Source of the DNA: Sphingomonadales bacterium
Lineage (GTDB): Bacteria > Pseudomonadota > Alphaproteobacteria > Sphingomonadales > Sphingomonadaceae
Assembly (NCBI GenBank): GCA_024636595.1
Contig: JAGXGT010000038.1
Span: 1-6,255, forward strand
Direction of reading: 5' to 3'
Length of the DNA stretch: 6,255 nucleotides
Shown: positions 5,863-6,255 of the stretch, one piece after another
Layout: each line of letters opens with the position of its first letter
Numbering within the stretch: the stretch's first letter is position 1
Program-made: the position numbers and the translations under genes
The notes under the pieces: model-generated
Told to the model about the DNA's origin: nothing
Database searches by the model: none
Seen by the model: the letters and a program-made list of their open reading frames with translations, nothing else

Positions 5863-5891
5863 CTTATATGACGCTTCATGAAGGCGGTCAA
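5863..5891 (-). promoter_or_regulatory. sigma70-type promoter for argD-argF-hslO
   Basis: On the minus strand the -35 TTGACC (5891-5886) and -10 TATAAG (5868-5863) are separated by exactly 17 bases, each matching the consensus at five of six positions. The predicted start is about 5855, giving a leader of roughly 70 bases before the argD ATG. The spacer contains the perfect palindrome CTTCATGAAG (5883-5874), a possible operator. This is the best promoter match I found in the window. Confidence 0.72.
5874..5883. promoter_or_regulatory. 10-bp palindrome CTTCATGAAG in the argD promoter spacer
   Basis: A perfect 10-bp palindrome sits between the -35 and -10 elements of the argD promoter. A dimeric regulator bound here would block or distort the promoter. 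Symmetry does not extend further outward. The regulator is unknown; I recall that ArgR is absent from most alphaproteobacteria, so the site would not be expected to be an ARG box. Confidence 0.4.
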
Positions 5892-5988
5892 TCGTGGTAG
5901 AATGCGGCGACCCACATGCAGCGACCGATCGCCCTAATTGACTATTTTGATCACAGAGACAGGGATAATTCGTTTAGCGCGGGCATCG

Positions 5989-6011
5989 CGATAAGGTAGA
6001 TTATATTATCG
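5989..6011 (+). promoter_or_regulatory. Dyad CGATAA-N11-TTATCG upstream of katG
   Basis: Perfect 6-bp arms at 5989-5994 and 6006-6011, with an 11-base AT-rich spacer, centred about 56 bp before the katG ATG. It overlaps a possible -10 (TAGATT, 5997-6002) that has TTTAGC (5973-5978) 18 bases upstream. A second -10-like GATAAT (5964-5969) lies 20 bases after TTGACT (5938-5943), a long spacer. The dyad does not match the OxyR pattern ATAG-N7-CTAT. It resembles a Fur-type GATAA/TTATC symmetry, but with an 11-base rather than 9-base centre. I treat it as an unassigned operator candidate. Confidence 0.4.
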
Positions 6012-6055
6012 GTGACTGACGACAGAAACACAGCACCAACAAAGGAGATGTTGAC

Positions 6056-6255
6056 ATGGATATGAAAACAACCGGTTCCCCTGAAGGCTGCCCTATGGGC
6101 TTTGACGGCGGCGAGCGTTCGCTGCTCGGTCGTAACAACCGGGACTGGTGGCCCGACCAGCTGCAGCTCGGCATTCTTACCCAAGGCGGGGTCTCCCCCG
6201 ACCCGATGGGTCCCGACTTTGACTATACCACGGCTTTCAAGGCGCTGGACTATCA
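6056..6255 (+). CDS. katG: Catalase-peroxidase KatG, N-terminal part (runs off window)
   Basis: KatG is a heme enzyme that removes hydrogen peroxide by catalase and peroxidase activity. Only the first 66 residues and two bases of the next codon are inside the window; full proteins are about 720-750 residues. The visible part contains NRDWWPDQLQLGIL (27-40) and DPMGPDFDY (49-57), both diagnostic of the KatG N-terminus. The heme-site Trp/His/Arg residues and the Met-Tyr-Trp crosslink lie beyond the edge. The start at 6056 is chosen for the strong SD AAAGGAG (6041-6047), 8 bases upstream; a second ATG two codons later is too far from it. The gene is divergent from argD with a 270-bp shared control region. 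Confidence 0.94.
   Translation, partial: MDMKTTGSPEGCPMGFDGGERSLLGRNNRDWWPDQLQLGILTQGGVSPDPMGPDFDYTTAFKALDY

Noticed and set aside
5951..6184. 77-codon minus-strand frame covering the katG start and upstream region
   Set aside because: It lies opposite the katG N-terminus, which has clear family motifs and a strong SD; the antisense product shows no recognisable features.

Overview
The window looks like a stretch of chromosome from an alphaproteobacterium, most likely a sphingomonad. This rests on how familiar the protein sequences look (LipB, ArgD, ArgF, Hsp33, KatG and a short four-cysteine secreted protein), moderate GC content, and an argD-argF-hslO order that I recall from sphingomonads. 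No database search was done, so the taxonomy is inference. I see no mobile element, CRISPR array, tRNA or rRNA.

Layout, left to right. (1) Positions 1-833, plus strand: the 3' part of lipB (lipoate biosynthesis), then a small, strongly acidic lipoprotein gene. (2) Positions 838-2165, minus strand: queC then queE, two consecutive enzymes of 7-deazaguanine (preQ0/queuosine) synthesis. They share a 4-bp ATGA stop/start overlap. A hairpin with a T-rich tail, which would end this transcript, lies inside the 3' end of the convergent lipoprotein gene. (3) Positions 2223-2630, minus strand: a small exported protein with four cysteines in its mature part (DUF3617-like). (4) Positions 2776-5785, minus strand: argD-argF-hslO, a tight operon in which both junctions are again 4-bp ATGA overlaps. 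It encodes acetylornithine aminotransferase, ornithine carbamoyltransferase and the redox chaperone Hsp33. (5) Positions 5786-6055: a 270-bp divergent control region. (6) Position 6056 to the end, plus strand: the first 66 codons of katG (catalase-peroxidase).

All six minus-strand genes run in one direction. I see no convincing intrinsic terminator between argD and queE, so partial read-through from the arg promoter to the que genes is possible, although the 145-bp and 57-bp gaps leave room for internal promoters.

The most interesting part is the argD leader. A good sigma70-type promoter (TTGACC-N17-TATAAG) has a perfect 10-bp palindrome in its spacer. Just downstream, before the argD start, comes an 8-bp GC-rich hairpin followed by TTTTCTATTTTTT, which has the form of an intrinsic terminator. 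A second dyad (TGGCCG-N11-CGGCCA) overlaps the 5' arm of that hairpin and could compete with it. This suggests transcription attenuation, or a short terminated RNA, controlling the arginine/Hsp33 operon. The katG side carries its own dyad (CGATAA-N11-TTATCG). Most of the coding content is ordinary housekeeping metabolism, and I found no clearly new multi-gene system.
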